64,000 nt of DNA from Sulfurospirillum sp036802865. Lineage in GTDB: Bacteria; Campylobacterota; Campylobacteria; Campylobacterales; Sulfurospirillaceae. The translations under genes were made by a program, and so were the position numbers. Within the stretch, counting starts at the first letter, position 1, and each line of letters begins with the position of its first letter. Below, piece after piece: positions 1-8,268 of the stretch. The notes beneath the pieces were generated by a model. That model worked only from the letters and a program-made list of their open reading frames with translations. It was not told the DNA's origin and did no database searches. The stretch covers positions 248,001 through 312,000 of the forward strand of contig NZ_DAIRVK010000001.1 in the NCBI RefSeq assembly GCF_036802865.1, written 5' to 3'.

Positions 1-939
1 ACTTAGTTTAAAATTAGGGTTAAATTTGTGGTTATTTGAGCGTAAAAGATCACATAAATAAGCACCTTCTCTTACTCCTGCACCGCTTGTGATCATCTTT
101 TTTGTTGAGAGCTTTTGAAAAATAGATTGAAAAATAATACATCCCTCTCGCATAGTATCATAGCGATCTTTTCGTACTCCTAGATTTTTAAGCCCTAGTA
201 CATCAGAACTTACAATAGCCTCAACAAACGAAGCATGTGTTGCTATTTCATATTCAAAGCCATGAACTGTTTTAATAGGATAGTTTGTGCGTTCCATAAT
301 GATTTTAGAAAGTGATCGAAGTGTACCTCCTATACCAATCATATCATTACAGGTAAAACGAGCAGGAATTTTATCTATTTCATCATTGATAAAAGTACGA
401 ATCATTTCTAAGGGAGTTTTTTTATCAAAAAAAAGCTCTTTTAATCTTACTGTACCAATATTAAGTGAAATAGTTTCCACAATCATGCCATTCTCAATTT
501 TTGCAAGCTCTGTTGAGCCTCCACCAATATCAATTGTTACAGCATCTTGAATCTCTTTGAGGTAATTGAGAGCACCTACAGCACCGTAATAAGCCTCTTT
601 TGTTCCTTCAATAACTTTAATGTTGATATTAAGTTCATTATGAATTTTGTTAATGAAAGAATTTGCATTAGGAGCGTCTCTTAGTGCCGATGTAGCAATA
701 CAGAGTACTTTGTTGCACTTAAGACTTTTGATAATATGACCAAATTCTTCAAGAGTAGTAAAAGCACGTTTCAGTGCAGCTTCTTGTAGCACGCCTCCAA
801 AGTTATAGGCACCTTCTCCAATGCGAACACGGCTTTTTGTTTCATTGATAAGATGAAATGCAAAACGGCTACTTTTCTCAAAGATTGCCATTCTTGCAGA
901 GTTAGATCCTATGTCAATAATGGCTGTTCGTTTCGACAT
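1..939 (-). CDS. Ppx/GppA-family phosphatase, C-terminus beyond window
   Basis: Partial gene; the ATG is inside the window and the 3' end lies beyond position 1. The N-terminus carries the actin-fold phosphate-1 motif (IDIGSNSARM) and a later DIGGGSTEL motif (phosphate-2). Both are typical of exopolyphosphatase / pppGpp phosphohydrolase, which hydrolyse polyphosphate or guanosine pentaphosphate in the cytoplasm. Its ATG overlaps the TAA of the upstream ferredoxin by one base (TAATG), so the two are translationally coupled. The same pairing is what I recall from the Campylobacter cosR neighbourhood. Ppx cannot be told from GppA by sequence reading alone. Confidence 0.85.
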   Translation of the reverse strand, partial: MSKRTAIIDIGSNSARMAIFEKSSRFAFHLINETKSRVRIGEGAYNFGGVLQEAALKRAFTTLEEFGHIIKSLKCNKVLCIATSALRDAPNANSFINKIHNELNINIKVIEGTKEAYYGAVGALNYLKEIQDAVTIDIGGGSTELAKIENGMIVETISLNIGTVRLKELFFDKKTPLEMIRTFINDEIDKIPARFTCNDMIGIGGTLRSLSKIIMERTNYPIKTVHGFEYEIATHASFVEAIVSSDVLGLKNLGVRKDRYDTMREGCIIFQSIFQKLSTKKMITSGAGVREGAYLCDLLRSNNHKFNPNFKLS

Positions 940-1190
940 TAATTGTCGCTGTTAAGTTGTTCGTATTTTAGCTTTAATTCTTCAACACTTTCAATATTGT
1001 CAGGATCTGGAACAATACATTCAACAGGGCAAACAGAGATACAAGCGGGCTCATCATAGTGACCAACACACTCCGTACAGACATCTGGATCAATGATATA
1101 AATAGGATCGGACTCTTCAATAGCACCATTTGGACATTCATCTCGACACGCGTCACATGCAATACATTCTTCCGTAATCATTAAAGACAT
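939..1190 (-). CDS. 2[4Fe-4S] ferredoxin (YfhL/FdxB type)
   Basis: 83-residue acidic protein. The first cluster motif is CIACDACRDECP near residues 9-20. A second, expanded motif (CTECVGHYDEPACISVCP) has the 8-residue insertion typical of YfhL/Allochromatium-type two-cluster ferredoxins with very low potentials. It is a cytoplasmic electron carrier; the partner is not evident here. It lies between a sensor kinase and the Ppx gene and overlaps the latter by one base. A 67-nt gap upstream, with a possible TATAAA box on the minus strand at 1229-1234, suggests its own promoter. Confidence 0.9.
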   Translation of the reverse strand: MSLMITEECIACDACRDECPNGAIEESDPIYIIDPDVCTECVGHYDEPACISVCPVECIVPDPDNIESVEELKLKYEQLNSDN

Positions 1191-1257
1191 ACTTTTTTTC
1201 CTTATTTAAAGTCAAATTTATTGACGAGTTTATACACTAAAAATACTTTAACGAAAT

Positions 1258-2568
1258 TTAAATAGAGCGTTTGCGAAGAGGAAGCAGTAAAGTTGCTATT
1301 GTTCCTTTTGCATCTTCTCTGTTTCTGAGAGTGATTTTGGCTCCTAAGGCATCGGCGGCATTTTTAGCAAGAAAGAGTCCTAATCCTGCGCCTGTTTGAT
1401 TACCGTAACGTTTAAAAGGAGCAAAAAGATCTTTGCTTTCATCAATACCAATTCCTTCATCAATAATATGCACAAAAAAACCTTCATTGGTAAGAGATGC
1501 TTGAATGGTAATATTTCCTTCTTTGGGTGTAAATTTGATCGCATTTTGAACAAAATTTTGCAAAATATGCATTAAAAGTGTTGGTTGAATCATAACCTTA
1601 TAGCTTAAAGGTGTAATATCTTCGATAATATTTTTTTCTTCCATTTTGGCTAGAATTGTATAGTTATTGACTTGTTCTTTTAAAAAAGAAACCAGATTAA
1701 TCTCAACAGGTTTTTCAAATTGTGCACCTTCTTGTCGTCCAATTTCTAATATATTACTAATCATTTTATTCATATCGTTTATCGTTTGATTGTTACTTTT
1801 TATGGTATCAATGTATTTTTCATTTTCTCTCGGTTTTAGAAGGGTTACTTCATTCTTCGTTTTCATGACTGCAAGCGGTGTTTTAAGTTCATGTGCAGCC
1901 CCAATGAATAGCTCTTTCTGTGAATTAACGAAGATTTGAATACGCTCAACCAATTTATTGATACTTGCACCTAAAGGTTGAAATTCATTTGGAAGTTTTT
2001 GTGTTTCAATGATTTGTAAAAAATTTTCATTCATGTTGGCGAGTTTATTAGTAAGTGATCGAATCGGTAAAACAAGCATTCGAGAGAGAAAAAGTGCGTA
2101 AAAAAGAATTAAAAAAATTGCAGTCAGGTTAATACTCAAAATATTTCTAAGAATCTTTGTCAGTAATATATCTGTATTGGAAATATCTTTGGTAATAGAG
2201 ACAAAATGATGCTGTCGTTTTTCTAATGGGTAGTAGATGGTGAGAAATTTTTGTCCCTCTTTTTCACTGTGTTCAAATGAAGGAATATTTCCTTGGTTGA
2301 CACGAATAGCGATTGTTACTTGGACATCTGAAGGGTTATTGATAGAACTGAGGGACGGATCAAAGATATTAATACCCATACTTTCAACGGAACTTGTGCG
2401 TGAGGTAGCAATGATTTGAGCCTGCCTGGTAAGTTCTTGGGTGATGTCTTCAAAGATAGAAATCTTAATGTAGTTATAAAGAATGACGGAAAAGATTACA
2501 ATCAGTGTCGCCGAAGCGGACACCAATTGTAATATAAAACTCTCTCTTATACTTTTTTGGGAAAGCAA
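1258..2568 (-). CDS. Sensor histidine kinase paired with CosR-like regulator
   Basis: 436 residues. A membrane segment near residues 13-35 and a second near 140-165 enclose a roughly 100-residue periplasmic domain with no recognisable fold. A HAMP-like linker follows, then a HisKA domain with the phospho-acceptor His at about residue 226 (AAHELKTPL), an N box (LQNFVQNAIKF), and G boxes DEGIGID and GAGLGLFLAKN. All catalytic boxes look intact. The start overlaps the end of the regulator gene by 22 nt, so the pair is one operon with the regulator first. The orthologous Campylobacter locus, as I recall it, lacks a kinase here. The signal sensed is unknown. Confidence 0.9.
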   Translation of the reverse strand: MLSQKSIRESFILQLVSASATLIVIFSVILYNYIKISIFEDITQELTRQAQIIATSRTSSVESMGINIFDPSLSSINNPSDVQVTIAIRVNQGNIPSFEHSEKEGQKFLTIYYPLEKRQHHFVSITKDISNTDILLTKILRNILSINLTAIFLILFYALFLSRMLVLPIRSLTNKLANMNENFLQIIETQKLPNEFQPLGASINKLVERIQIFVNSQKELFIGAAHELKTPLAVMKTKNEVTLLKPRENEKYIDTIKSNNQTINDMNKMISNILEIGRQEGAQFEKPVEINLVSFLKEQVNNYTILAKMEEKNIIEDITPLSYKVMIQPTLLMHILQNFVQNAIKFTPKEGNITIQASLTNEGFFVHIIDEGIGIDESKDLFAPFKRYGNQTGAGLGLFLAKNAADALGAKITLRNREDAKGTIATLLLPLRKRSI

Positions 2569-3218
2569 AATCTGTAACCTCTTCGTCTTACTGTCTCAAT
2601 GGTTGAGATTTCTAATGGTTTGTCCATTTTTTGACGAATTTGGTTAATAGCAACTTCAATAACGTTTGGAGTAACAAGTTCTGGCTCTTCCCAAATAGCA
2701 TCAAGTAATTGCTCTTTTGAGACAATTTGATCGCTGTGGCGAGCAAGGTGAGTAAGAACTTCAAATGGTTTACCTTTAAGTTCAATTTCTTGACCTTTGT
2801 AGGTAATTTTTTCTTCATCTGGATCGATAGTAAGGTCATCAATTTTGATAACATTTGTACCACCAAAACGAAGTCTTGCTTCGATACGAGCGACTAAAAT
2901 ATCAAAATCAAATGGTTTTCTAATATAGTCGTCAGCACCCGCTTTAAGGGCTTTAATTTCACTCTCTTTATCATCTTTTGCAGAGATAATAACTGCAGCG
3001 GTACGAGGAGATTTTTGTTTAATGAGGTTGATAAGATCAACGCCATCACCATCAGGGAGCATCCAGTCTGTTAAAACGAGGTCATAATTACGAATACCAA
3101 TGTAGTATTCTGCATCTTTATAGTTTTCAGAGCTATCGGTTTGGTAACCAAACTCTTGTAAGCCTTCAGCAATGGTCTTATTGAGGGTTACTTCATCTTC
3201 AACGATTAAAATTCGCAT
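2547..3218 (-). CDS. cosR: OmpR-family response regulator, CosR/HsrA orthologue
   Basis: 223 residues. The receiver domain has E7/D8, phospho-acceptor D51 (LTDWMLPDGDG), S79 and K101, i.e. a complete canonical set. The winged-helix half contains KGKPFEVLTHLARH, LLDAIWEEPE and ETVRRRGYRF, which match from memory the very conserved DNA-binding domain of Helicobacter HsrA (HP1043) and Campylobacter CosR, essential regulators of oxidative-stress and respiratory genes. Those proteins have atypical receivers and are orphans; here the receiver is canonical and a kinase gene overlaps downstream. Neighbours (ferredoxin, ppx/gppA, folB) support orthology. RBS AAGGAA and a TATAAT box lie just upstream on the minus strand. 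Confidence 0.88.
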   Translation of the reverse strand: MRILIVEDEVTLNKTIAEGLQEFGYQTDSSENYKDAEYYIGIRNYDLVLTDWMLPDGDGVDLINLIKQKSPRTAAVIISAKDDKESEIKALKAGADDYIRKPFDFDILVARIEARLRFGGTNVIKIDDLTIDPDEEKITYKGQEIELKGKPFEVLTHLARHSDQIVSKEQLLDAIWEEPELVTPNVIEVAINQIRQKMDKPLEISTIETVRRRGYRFCFPKKV

Positions 3219-3251
3219 TATAAATTCCTTAGTTGCTAAAATTTAAACGGG

Positions 3252-3257
3252 ATTATA
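3252..3257 (-). promoter_or_regulatory. -10 box of the cosR-kinase operon
   Basis: Minus-strand TATAAT (preceded by GC) about 34 nt upstream of the regulator ATG, in the gap between folB and the regulator. There is no clear -35, as is usual for sigma-70 promoters in this group. An AAGGAA ribosome-binding site follows. Confidence 0.55.
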
Positions 3258-3297
3258 GCATAATTTTAGCTAGATTTAAAGTTTTTTTAATTAAATT

Positions 3298-3636
3298 TTA
3301 ATTTTTGGAGTAGTTAATACAGCGCGAAACCCCAACCATCGCATTTAGTAAAATATCAGGTTTAAAGATTTTTAATTTCATTTTATGAATTTGAGGGTAG
3401 GCAATTTTAAGTTTTTGACTTAAATCATTCAGTGCATCTTCCAGTAAAAAATAGCTCATTTGTTGCATTTCTGCTTCAAGAAAAGCAGATACTTTTGCAT
3501 AATCAATAAAATTTTCTGCTTCATAAACATAATCAAGTTTGACATATAAAATAACTTTTTGAGGTGAGAGGCGTTCTTCTTCAAGAATGCCAACAATCGT
3601 CTCAAACGTTAGATTTTTAATGATAATTTGCATCAT
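3298..3636 (-). CDS. folB: Dihydroneopterin aldolase-like protein
   Basis: 112 residues, the normal length for FolB. The N-terminus (IIIKNLTFETIVGILEEERL) matches the family's first strand, with the conserved Glu of the G-I-x3-E-R segment. A Lys-Pro pair near residue 92 (IFKPD) is in the position of the catalytic lysine. FolB converts 7,8-dihydroneopterin to 6-hydroxymethyl-dihydropterin in folate synthesis; folK, the next enzyme, is also in this window at 60.6 kb. Its ATG overlaps the plsY stop codon by one base, giving translational coupling; plsY-folB adjacency is familiar from Helicobacter and Campylobacter. Confidence 0.8.
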   Translation of the reverse strand: MMQIIIKNLTFETIVGILEEERLSPQKVILYVKLDYVYEAENFIDYAKVSAFLEAEMQQMSYFLLEDALNDLSQKLKIAYPQIHKMKLKIFKPDILLNAMVGVSRCINYSKN

Positions 3637-4262
3637 CAGATTACTTTACATTCTTTACCTTGAAAGAGCCTAATAATATTGGGAATGTGTTTATACACAA
3701 TCATAAAAGCAATAATAAAGATTGGAGCATGAGTCTTGATACCATCAAGGTCAGGATGAATGATAAATGAGGAGATGATTAAAGCACTTAATGCCAAAAG
3801 CGATGATAAAGAAGATATTTTAAGCACTTTGCCGACCACAAACCATGTAATAAACGCAATAAGCGTTTCAATCGGAAGCATAACTAAAAGTACGCCCGCA
3901 CCCGTAGCAACACCTTTGCCTCCCTCAAATTGAAGATAAGGGCTATAACAATGACCTATAACTGCAAAAATTGCAATGGCCCAAAGTGTTTCGACACCTA
4001 GCCCAACTACATGAGCAATTCCTAAAAGAACGATACCTTTCAGTGCATCCAGTACAACCGTTGTTATAGCAAGTTTTTTCGCCAATTTTGGATTACTTTC
4101 TTTAAGCACTCTTAGGACATTGGTTGCCCCAATGCTACCGCTACCACCTTCTCGGATGTCTTTGCCTGTAAAGAGTTTTGCAAGAAGAAGTCCAAAAGGA
4201 ATACCCCCAACAAGATAACCTAATATATAAAATTGAACGTTAATATTAAAGAGAAAATCCAC
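3636..4262 (-). CDS. plsY: Glycerol-3-phosphate acyltransferase PlsY
   Basis: About 208 residues with the start chosen here. A polytopic inner-membrane enzyme that acylates glycerol-3-phosphate from acyl-phosphate, the first step of phospholipid synthesis. Visible family motifs are GYLVGGIPFG near the N-terminus, GSGSIGATNVLR, and FEGGKGVATGAG. I place the start at the GTG at 4262-4260 because AAGGA lies 6 nt upstream and the protein then begins at the usual point (DFLFNI...). An ATG 12 codons further upstream is in frame but has no good RBS. It overlaps folB by one base and is divergent from nadA. Confidence 0.92.
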   Translation of the reverse strand: MDFLFNINVQFYILGYLVGGIPFGLLLAKLFTGKDIREGGSGSIGATNVLRVLKESNPKLAKKLAITTVVLDALKGIVLLGIAHVVGLGVETLWAIAIFAVIGHCYSPYLQFEGGKGVATGAGVLLVMLPIETLIAFITWFVVGKVLKISSLSSLLALSALIISSFIIHPDLDGIKTHAPIFIIAFMIVYKHIPNIIRLFQGKECKVI

Positions 4263-4324
4263 ACATAATCCTTCGATAAAGTTGCCACAGTATAGCAATA
4301 ATTTTGTTATTATTTCTTTAACGC

Positions 4325-4330
4325 TATAAT
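4325..4330 (+). promoter_or_regulatory. -10 box of nadA-nadC
   Basis: TATAAT preceded by CGC. Its last two bases are the first two of an in-frame ATG at 4329. A transcript from this box would begin near 4337, downstream of that ATG, so nadA is more likely to start at the GTG at 4362. Confidence 0.6.
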
Positions 4331-4361
4331 GGCTTTTTCGATAGAATGCAAGGAATTTACA

Positions 4362-5354
4362 GTGGATAATAAAGAACTCAAAAAAGAAATTTTAAAGCTC
4401 AAAGAAGAATTACATGTAAGTATTGTTGCCCACTTTTATCAGAAGGATGAAGTGTTTGAACTCGCGGATTATGCAGGGGACTCGCTTCAACTTGCCCAAT
4501 GGGCAGCAAAAGATGAAAATCCGTATTTGCTCTTTTGTGGCGTAGGCTTTATGGGACAAAGTGTTAAAATTTTAGCCCCCCAAAAACGCGTTTTGATGCC
4601 TAAAATTGCTTGTTGCGCTATGGCAAGAATGATTGATGTGGACTATTTTGATCAAAATGTAGCGCTGTTAGAAAAAGTAGGAATTGCCAAAGATGATATT
4701 CTTCCAGTCACTTATATCAACTCTTCGGCAGATGTTAAAGCGGCTGTTGGCAAAATGGGTGGCTATGTGTGTACAAGTTCTAATGCCAAAAAAATTATCA
4801 CAAAAGCGTTGAAAAGCAATAAAAAAATCCTTTTTGTACCCGATCGTTGTTTAGGGCAAAATATTGCTAAAGAAATGGGGCTTAAGTCTTGTGTTGTAGG
4901 CGATGGAAGCGATCCAAAAGAGGCAGATATTTTATGTTATAACGGCTTTTGCTCTGTTCATCAGCTTTTTGATGTGGATGATATTGCTTTTTACCGTGCC
5001 AAATATCCAGGTATTTTAATCGTCACACATCCCGAGTGTAAACCTGAAGTCTGCGATCTTTCGGATTTTGTAGGATCAACCAGTCAGATTATTGAGTATG
5101 TGAATAAACTTCCGTTAGAGCAAAAAGTAGCAATTGGCACCGAATATAACATGATTAAACGATTACGCCAAGAAAATACGTATGTGCTCTCTTCTTCAAA
5201 ACCAGAATGCCCAACCATGAATGAAACAACACTTCAAGACGTTTACAACGTTCTTTTAAGTATTAAAGAAGGGCGATTTGACAATGAAATAACAGTATCT
5301 GAAGAGACCAGAAAATGGGCATATACTGCATTGAATCGGATGTTTGAGTTATGA
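4362..5354 (+). CDS. nadA: Quinolinate synthase NadA
   Basis: About 330 residues from the chosen GTG. NadA condenses iminoaspartate with dihydroxyacetone phosphate to quinolinate using a [4Fe-4S] cluster. Visible motifs are HFYQKDEVFELADYAGDS (substrate loop), CGVGFMGQSVKIL, VTHPECKPEV and ECPTMNETTL; the cysteines in the last two plus one in KIACCAMARM are the expected cluster ligands. GTG 4362 is preceded by AAGGA with 7-nt spacing. The alternative ATG at 4329 sits inside the -10 box and has no RBS; using it would add 11 residues. The stop overlaps the nadC ATG by 4 nt (ATGA). Confidence 0.93.
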   Translation: MDNKELKKEILKLKEELHVSIVAHFYQKDEVFELADYAGDSLQLAQWAAKDENPYLLFCGVGFMGQSVKILAPQKRVLMPKIACCAMARMIDVDYFDQNVALLEKVGIAKDDILPVTYINSSADVKAAVGKMGGYVCTSSNAKKIITKALKSNKKILFVPDRCLGQNIAKEMGLKSCVVGDGSDPKEADILCYNGFCSVHQLFDVDDIAFYRAKYPGILIVTHPECKPEVCDLSDFVGSTSQIIEYVNKLPLEQKVAIGTEYNMIKRLRQENTYVLSSSKPECPTMNETTLQDVYNVLLSIKEGRFDNEITVSEETRKWAYTALNRMFEL

Positions 5355-6181
5355 TTAAAAAGTTTGTTAAAAAAGCACTTGAAGAAGATGTTGGCAGAGG
5401 TGATCTTTTTTCATTGGTAGGAAAAGATAGCTTTGCCAGTGCGAATATCCTCTGCAAAGATGTAGGTGTTTTCGCTGGAAAGCCCTATGTTAAGGCACTT
5501 TGTAAGATGAATAAGCTCGATGTAAAATTTTACTTTGATGATGGAGATACACTTCATAAAGGGGATTTAGTTGCTCTTATTGAAGGTAAGTCTAAAAATA
5601 TTTTACGTTGTGAGCGTACCATTTTAAATTTGATGCAACATGCCAGTGGTATTGCAACCAATGTGGCACGTTATAAAAAAGTCTTGGAAGGGTATGCACT
5701 CAAACTTTTAGATACTCGAAAAACGAGACCACATTTGCGTATTTTTGAGAAGTATGCGATTCGTTGCGGTGGAGGGAGTAATCACCGTATGGGATTGGAT
5801 GATTGTTTGATGATTAAAGATACCCATCTTAAAACAATCGATGATTTGAAGGTTTTTATTGCGGAAGCCAGAGAGAAACTCCCCTTTACATGTAAGATTG
5901 AAATTGAGTCTGAAGATGTAGAATTTGCAAAGTTTGCGATGCAGTGCGGTGCCGATATTGTCATGTGTGATAACATGTCGCATGCTGATATTAAAGCCGT
6001 TGTTGATTATAAGAACAGCCATTTCCCTCACGTACTCTTAGAAGCGAGTGGAAATATCACCAAAGAGAATATTATAGAATATGCTAAAACAGGCGTAGAT
6101 GCAATTAGCAGTGGGAGTTTGATTCATCAAGCAGTTTGGCTCGATTTTTCTATGAAAATTACCCATAAAACAGTGATCTAA
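5351..6181 (+). CDS. nadC: Nicotinate-nucleotide pyrophosphorylase NadC
   Basis: 276 residues, normal family length. NadC converts quinolinate and PRPP to nicotinate mononucleotide, the step after NadA. Recognisable segments are EDVGRGDLF near the N-terminus, ERTILNLMQHASGIAT, the catalytic stretch LDTRKTRPHLR, GGGSNHRMGLDD (PRPP binding), and the C-terminal barrel segments EASGNIT and GVDAISSGSLIH. It overlaps nadA by 4 nt, so the two enzymes are made together. Confidence 0.95.
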   Translation: MIKKFVKKALEEDVGRGDLFSLVGKDSFASANILCKDVGVFAGKPYVKALCKMNKLDVKFYFDDGDTLHKGDLVALIEGKSKNILRCERTILNLMQHASGIATNVARYKKVLEGYALKLLDTRKTRPHLRIFEKYAIRCGGGSNHRMGLDDCLMIKDTHLKTIDDLKVFIAEAREKLPFTCKIEIESEDVEFAKFAMQCGADIVMCDNMSHADIKAVVDYKNSHFPHVLLEASGNITKENIIEYAKTGVDAISSGSLIHQAVWLDFSMKITHKTVI

Positions 6182-6198
6182 GCTAGGAATGTTGCACT

Positions 6199-7257
6199 AT
6201 GGCGGATGATCAAGAAAAGACGGAAGAGCCCAGTTCCAAGAAGATTGATGATGCCAGAGCAGATGGCAACGTCCCCAAAAGTCAAGATACCAGTGCTTTT
6301 ATTACGCTGGTCGTGGCATTGGTTGCTTTTTTAGCACTTTTATCCTGGATTGAATCGCGTGTTGTCTATCTCTATTTTTATTATCAATCTCTTATTGGAA
6401 CTGAAATAACCAAAGAAGCGACATTTCAAATCTCCATGATTACATTTCGAGAAATTATTTTTATGGTGATTCCTCTCTCTTTAGCCGTTGCTATTGCTGG
6501 TATTTTGGCCAATGTCATGCAGACAGGATTTATTTTTACCACCAAACCACTCATGCCAGACTTTTCAAAACTAGATCCGATGAAAGGGCTTGGAAATCTT
6601 TTTTCCATGAAAAAAGCAGTTGAAGCGATTAAGATTATTTTGAAAGTAGGCGTAATCTTATGGGTTTGCTACTATTTTTTACTCTCTTTTACACAAGAAC
6701 TTCCAACGGTTATCTATTTTCCACTTTTTTCTCAGCTTGCATGGTTAAAACAGAAAATGCTTATTTTAGTAGCTGTTATTTTGATTTTGTTTTTGGTTCT
6801 AGCCTTAGCAGACTTATTATTTGTACGTTTTTCATACTTTAAAAGTTTACGTATGAGTAAGCAAGAGTTAAAAGATGAATACAAACAGATGGAGGGTGAT
6901 CCTAAGATTAAGGCTAAAATTAGACAAATCCAGATGCAAATGACTAAAAAACGCATGATGCAAGAAATTCCTCAAGCAGATGTTGTTATTACCAATCCAA
7001 CCCACTATGCTATTGCTATTCGTTACAATCAAGAAAAAGAAGCTGCTCCCAAAGTCATTGCAAAAGGGACAGATTTTGTAGCGCTTCGTATTAAAGAAAT
7101 TGCAATGAACTATAATATTCAGATTGTTGAAAATCCACCATTAGCACGAGAACTTTACAAAAAATGTAATTTAGGGGATATTATCCCCGAAAATCTCTAT
7201 AAAGCAGTAGCTGAAGTACTTGCCTTTGTTTACAAAAGCTCAAAGAAACCTCATTAA
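6199..7257 (+). CDS. flhB: Flagellar export switch protein FlhB
   Basis: 352 residues. The N-terminal soluble segment (DQEKTEEPSSKKIDDARADG) is typical of FlhB, followed by four membrane segments and a cytoplasmic domain with the autocleavage site NPTH at about residues 266-269. FlhB sits in the type III flagellar export gate and switches substrate class after self-cleavage. It stands 17 nt after nadC with a weak AGGA site and is the only flagellar gene in this part of the window; the other flagellar genes are at 61-64 kb. Confidence 0.95.
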   Translation: MADDQEKTEEPSSKKIDDARADGNVPKSQDTSAFITLVVALVAFLALLSWIESRVVYLYFYYQSLIGTEITKEATFQISMITFREIIFMVIPLSLAVAIAGILANVMQTGFIFTTKPLMPDFSKLDPMKGLGNLFSMKKAVEAIKIILKVGVILWVCYYFLLSFTQELPTVIYFPLFSQLAWLKQKMLILVAVILILFLVLALADLLFVRFSYFKSLRMSKQELKDEYKQMEGDPKIKAKIRQIQMQMTKKRMMQEIPQADVVITNPTHYAIAIRYNQEKEAAPKVIAKGTDFVALRIKEIAMNYNIQIVENPPLARELYKKCNLGDIIPENLYKAVAEVLAFVYKSSKKPH

Positions 7258-7289
7258 AAGACATCAATAACTTTTCAGTCAAAATTAAG

Positions 7290-7295
7290 TATAAT
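7290..7295 (+). promoter_or_regulatory. -10 box of the DHH phosphoesterase operon
   Basis: TATAAT, preceded by AAG and followed by TTTTCC, 29 nt before the ATG at 7324. The RBS GGTGGAG is at 7312-7318. It probably drives the overlapping run DHH phosphoesterase-M23 peptidase-minC-lpxC and possibly tsaB. Confidence 0.6.
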
Positions 7296-7323
7296 TTTCC
7301 TTTTATCATCTGGTGGAGTTATA

Positions 7324-8268
7324 ATGTATCAACAAGCGTGGAAGCGTATGCTTGAAGCCAATCACATTGTTATTGTCTCGCATGTACATCCCGATGGCGA
7401 TACATTAGGTAGTGCTTTAGCCTTGTACGATGTACTTCTTCGTGTTGGCAAAAAAGTGACACATTTTAATAAAAATAATGAACTTCCATTGGTTTATGAT
7501 TTCCTACCAGGCTATTCAAAGATTAGAAACAGCTTGCCTAAGAGTTTTGATTTGGTAGTAAGTTGTGATTGTTCAACGCGTGATAGGCTTAAAATTCCCG
7601 AAGGTGATTATGAGATTATCAATATTGATCATCACCTTACCAATCACTATTTTGGGAATATGAATCTTGTGGTTGATCGTTTTTCAAGTACAGGTATGGT
7701 GGTATATGAGCTTTTAAAAGCCAACGCTATTGAAATGAGTAAAGAGTGTGCTATCTGTCTTTATACAGCAATGGCGGATGATACAGGTTTTTTTCAATAC
7801 GGCGATATGGATGAATTAACGTTTAGCATTGCTGCGCGATTGGTGAAATGTGGTGCAAATCCAAAAGAAATCGCATCAAAGGTAAAGCGAAGAGAACCGC
7901 TTTCAAAAATAAGACTCTATGGCTATATGTTAAATCATTTTGATCTTTATGAAAATGGACGTATTGCTACGATTATTTTCGATAAAACAGTACTTGAAGC
8001 AACGGGTGCAAGAAGACATGACACTAAAAATATTGTTAATATGCTTAGGAGTATCGTTAATGTAACCATTGCGATAATGATTTTAGAGGAAAAAGAGGGA
8101 GGCTATAAAGTCTCATTGCGGAGTAAAGATATTAATGTCTCAAAGATTGCTTTAGCGTATCAAGGAGGCGGTCATAAGACTGCCGCAGGTTTTGAAGTAC
8201 CTGTTTGTGATCCTAAAGTACTTCGAGATGAAATTGTGGAAAAAATCAAAAGGATAGACAAAGAATGA
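7324..8268 (+). CDS. DHH/DHHA1 phosphoesterase, NrnA-like
   Basis: 314 residues. The DHH-family metal motifs are all present: HPDGDTLGS near residue 21, NIDHHLTN near residue 101, and MADDTGFF near residue 149. A C-terminal DHHA1 domain carries GGGHKTAAGFEV. Proteins of this layout (NrnA/pAp phosphatase) degrade nanoRNAs of 2-5 nt to mononucleotides and/or dephosphorylate pAp. Some relatives hydrolyse cyclic-di-AMP or its product pApA; sequence reading cannot separate these. The stop overlaps the next gene by 4 nt. Confidence 0.85.
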   Translation: MYQQAWKRMLEANHIVIVSHVHPDGDTLGSALALYDVLLRVGKKVTHFNKNNELPLVYDFLPGYSKIRNSLPKSFDLVVSCDCSTRDRLKIPEGDYEIINIDHHLTNHYFGNMNLVVDRFSSTGMVVYELLKANAIEMSKECAICLYTAMADDTGFFQYGDMDELTFSIAARLVKCGANPKEIASKVKRREPLSKIRLYGYMLNHFDLYENGRIATIIFDKTVLEATGARRHDTKNIVNMLRSIVNVTIAIMILEEKEGGYKVSLRSKDINVSKIALAYQGGGHKTAAGFEVPVCDPKVLRDEIVEKIKRIDKE

